Below, in pieces: positions 63,553 to 64,000 of a DNA stretch of 64,000 nt. Within the stretch, counting starts at the first letter, position 1. Every line of letters starts with the position of its first letter. The notes beneath the pieces are model-generated. The model was not told the origin of the DNA. It saw only the letters and a program-made list of their open reading frames with translations, and made no database searches. The stretch spans positions 294,379 to 358,378 of the forward strand of contig NZ_JFHE01000004.1 of assembly GCF_000698555.1 (NCBI RefSeq), written 5' to 3'. This stretch comes from Caballeronia grimmiae (GTDB lineage: Bacteria > Pseudomonadota > Gammaproteobacteria > Burkholderiales > Burkholderiaceae). A program made the translations under genes and the position numbers.

Positions 63553-64000
<448 letters not shown>

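Overview
The window is a gene-dense stretch of a high-GC betaproteobacterial chromosome. The protein sequences and gene order (cox operon with its assembly genes, lipBA/dat/dac cluster, gshAB next to ptsH/ptsI, PhaM, DUF2917/DUF3108 proteins) point to Burkholderiaceae, most likely Paraburkholderia or Caballeronia, chromosome 1. This placement is inference from protein character; no search was run. No rRNA, tRNA, insertion sequence, prophage or CRISPR array was recognised. Almost everything is core or near-core gene content, so the second-look items are mostly regulatory DNA and domain architecture.

Layout. 1-3850: an N-acetylglucosamine operon on the minus strand (nagA, a SIS-domain deaminase/isomerase, and the start of a fused PTS EIIA-HPr-EI protein), driven by a strong sigma70-type promoter with a leader of about 400 nt, beside a divergent MarR-GNAT regulator. 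3.9-5.2 kb: an orphan metQ and a YciI protein. 5.2-15.7 kb: the aa3-type cytochrome c oxidase region, with sco, ctaB, ctaA, a second Sco-like protein, surf1 and, in one operon, DUF2244-coxB-coxA-small assembly protein-ctaG-DUF2970-coxC. CoxB carries an extra cytochrome c domain and an OmpA-like C-terminus. 15.9-21.0 kb: bioC, comF, trmL, and a minus operon rhodanese-grxC-secB-gpsA-macrodomain. 21.2-24.6 kb: gpmA, the S41 protease ctpA and a MoeB/ThiF protein.

24.6-32.7 kb: a minus run gshA-gshB-EIIA(Man)-ptsH-ptsI (a PTS without a sugar permease, so probably regulatory), then amtB and glnK behind a sigma54-type promoter, then divergent ubiK and comM. 34.4-34.7 kb is an AT-rich convergent gap with three DnaA-box-like 9-mers. 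34.7-41 kb: a lipoprotein, a TlpA-like thioredoxin, and dctB-dctD-dctA, where dctA has its own sigma54-type promoter and an upstream dyad, matching the sigma54 activator DctD encoded next door. 41.1-46.9 kb: lipoate genes lipB-lipA, a LysR/DUF2917 pair, DUF493, a D-amino acid aminotransferase and a penicillin-binding carboxypeptidase with a structured leader.

47.3-55.9 kb: hydrolase, ferredoxin, VanZ protein and a second Mla-like lipid transport operon (mlaE-mlaF-mlaD-lipoprotein), then birA-coaX and rfaE2. 56-64 kb: a diiron ferritin-like protein, a MerR regulator with a B12-binding domain carrying the residues of CarH/LitR photoreceptors, PhaM, an enoyl-CoA hydratase, an orphan branched-chain-type binding protein, an FAA hydrolase, a divergent IclR regulator, and the start of a TonB-like proline-rich protein cut by the window edge.
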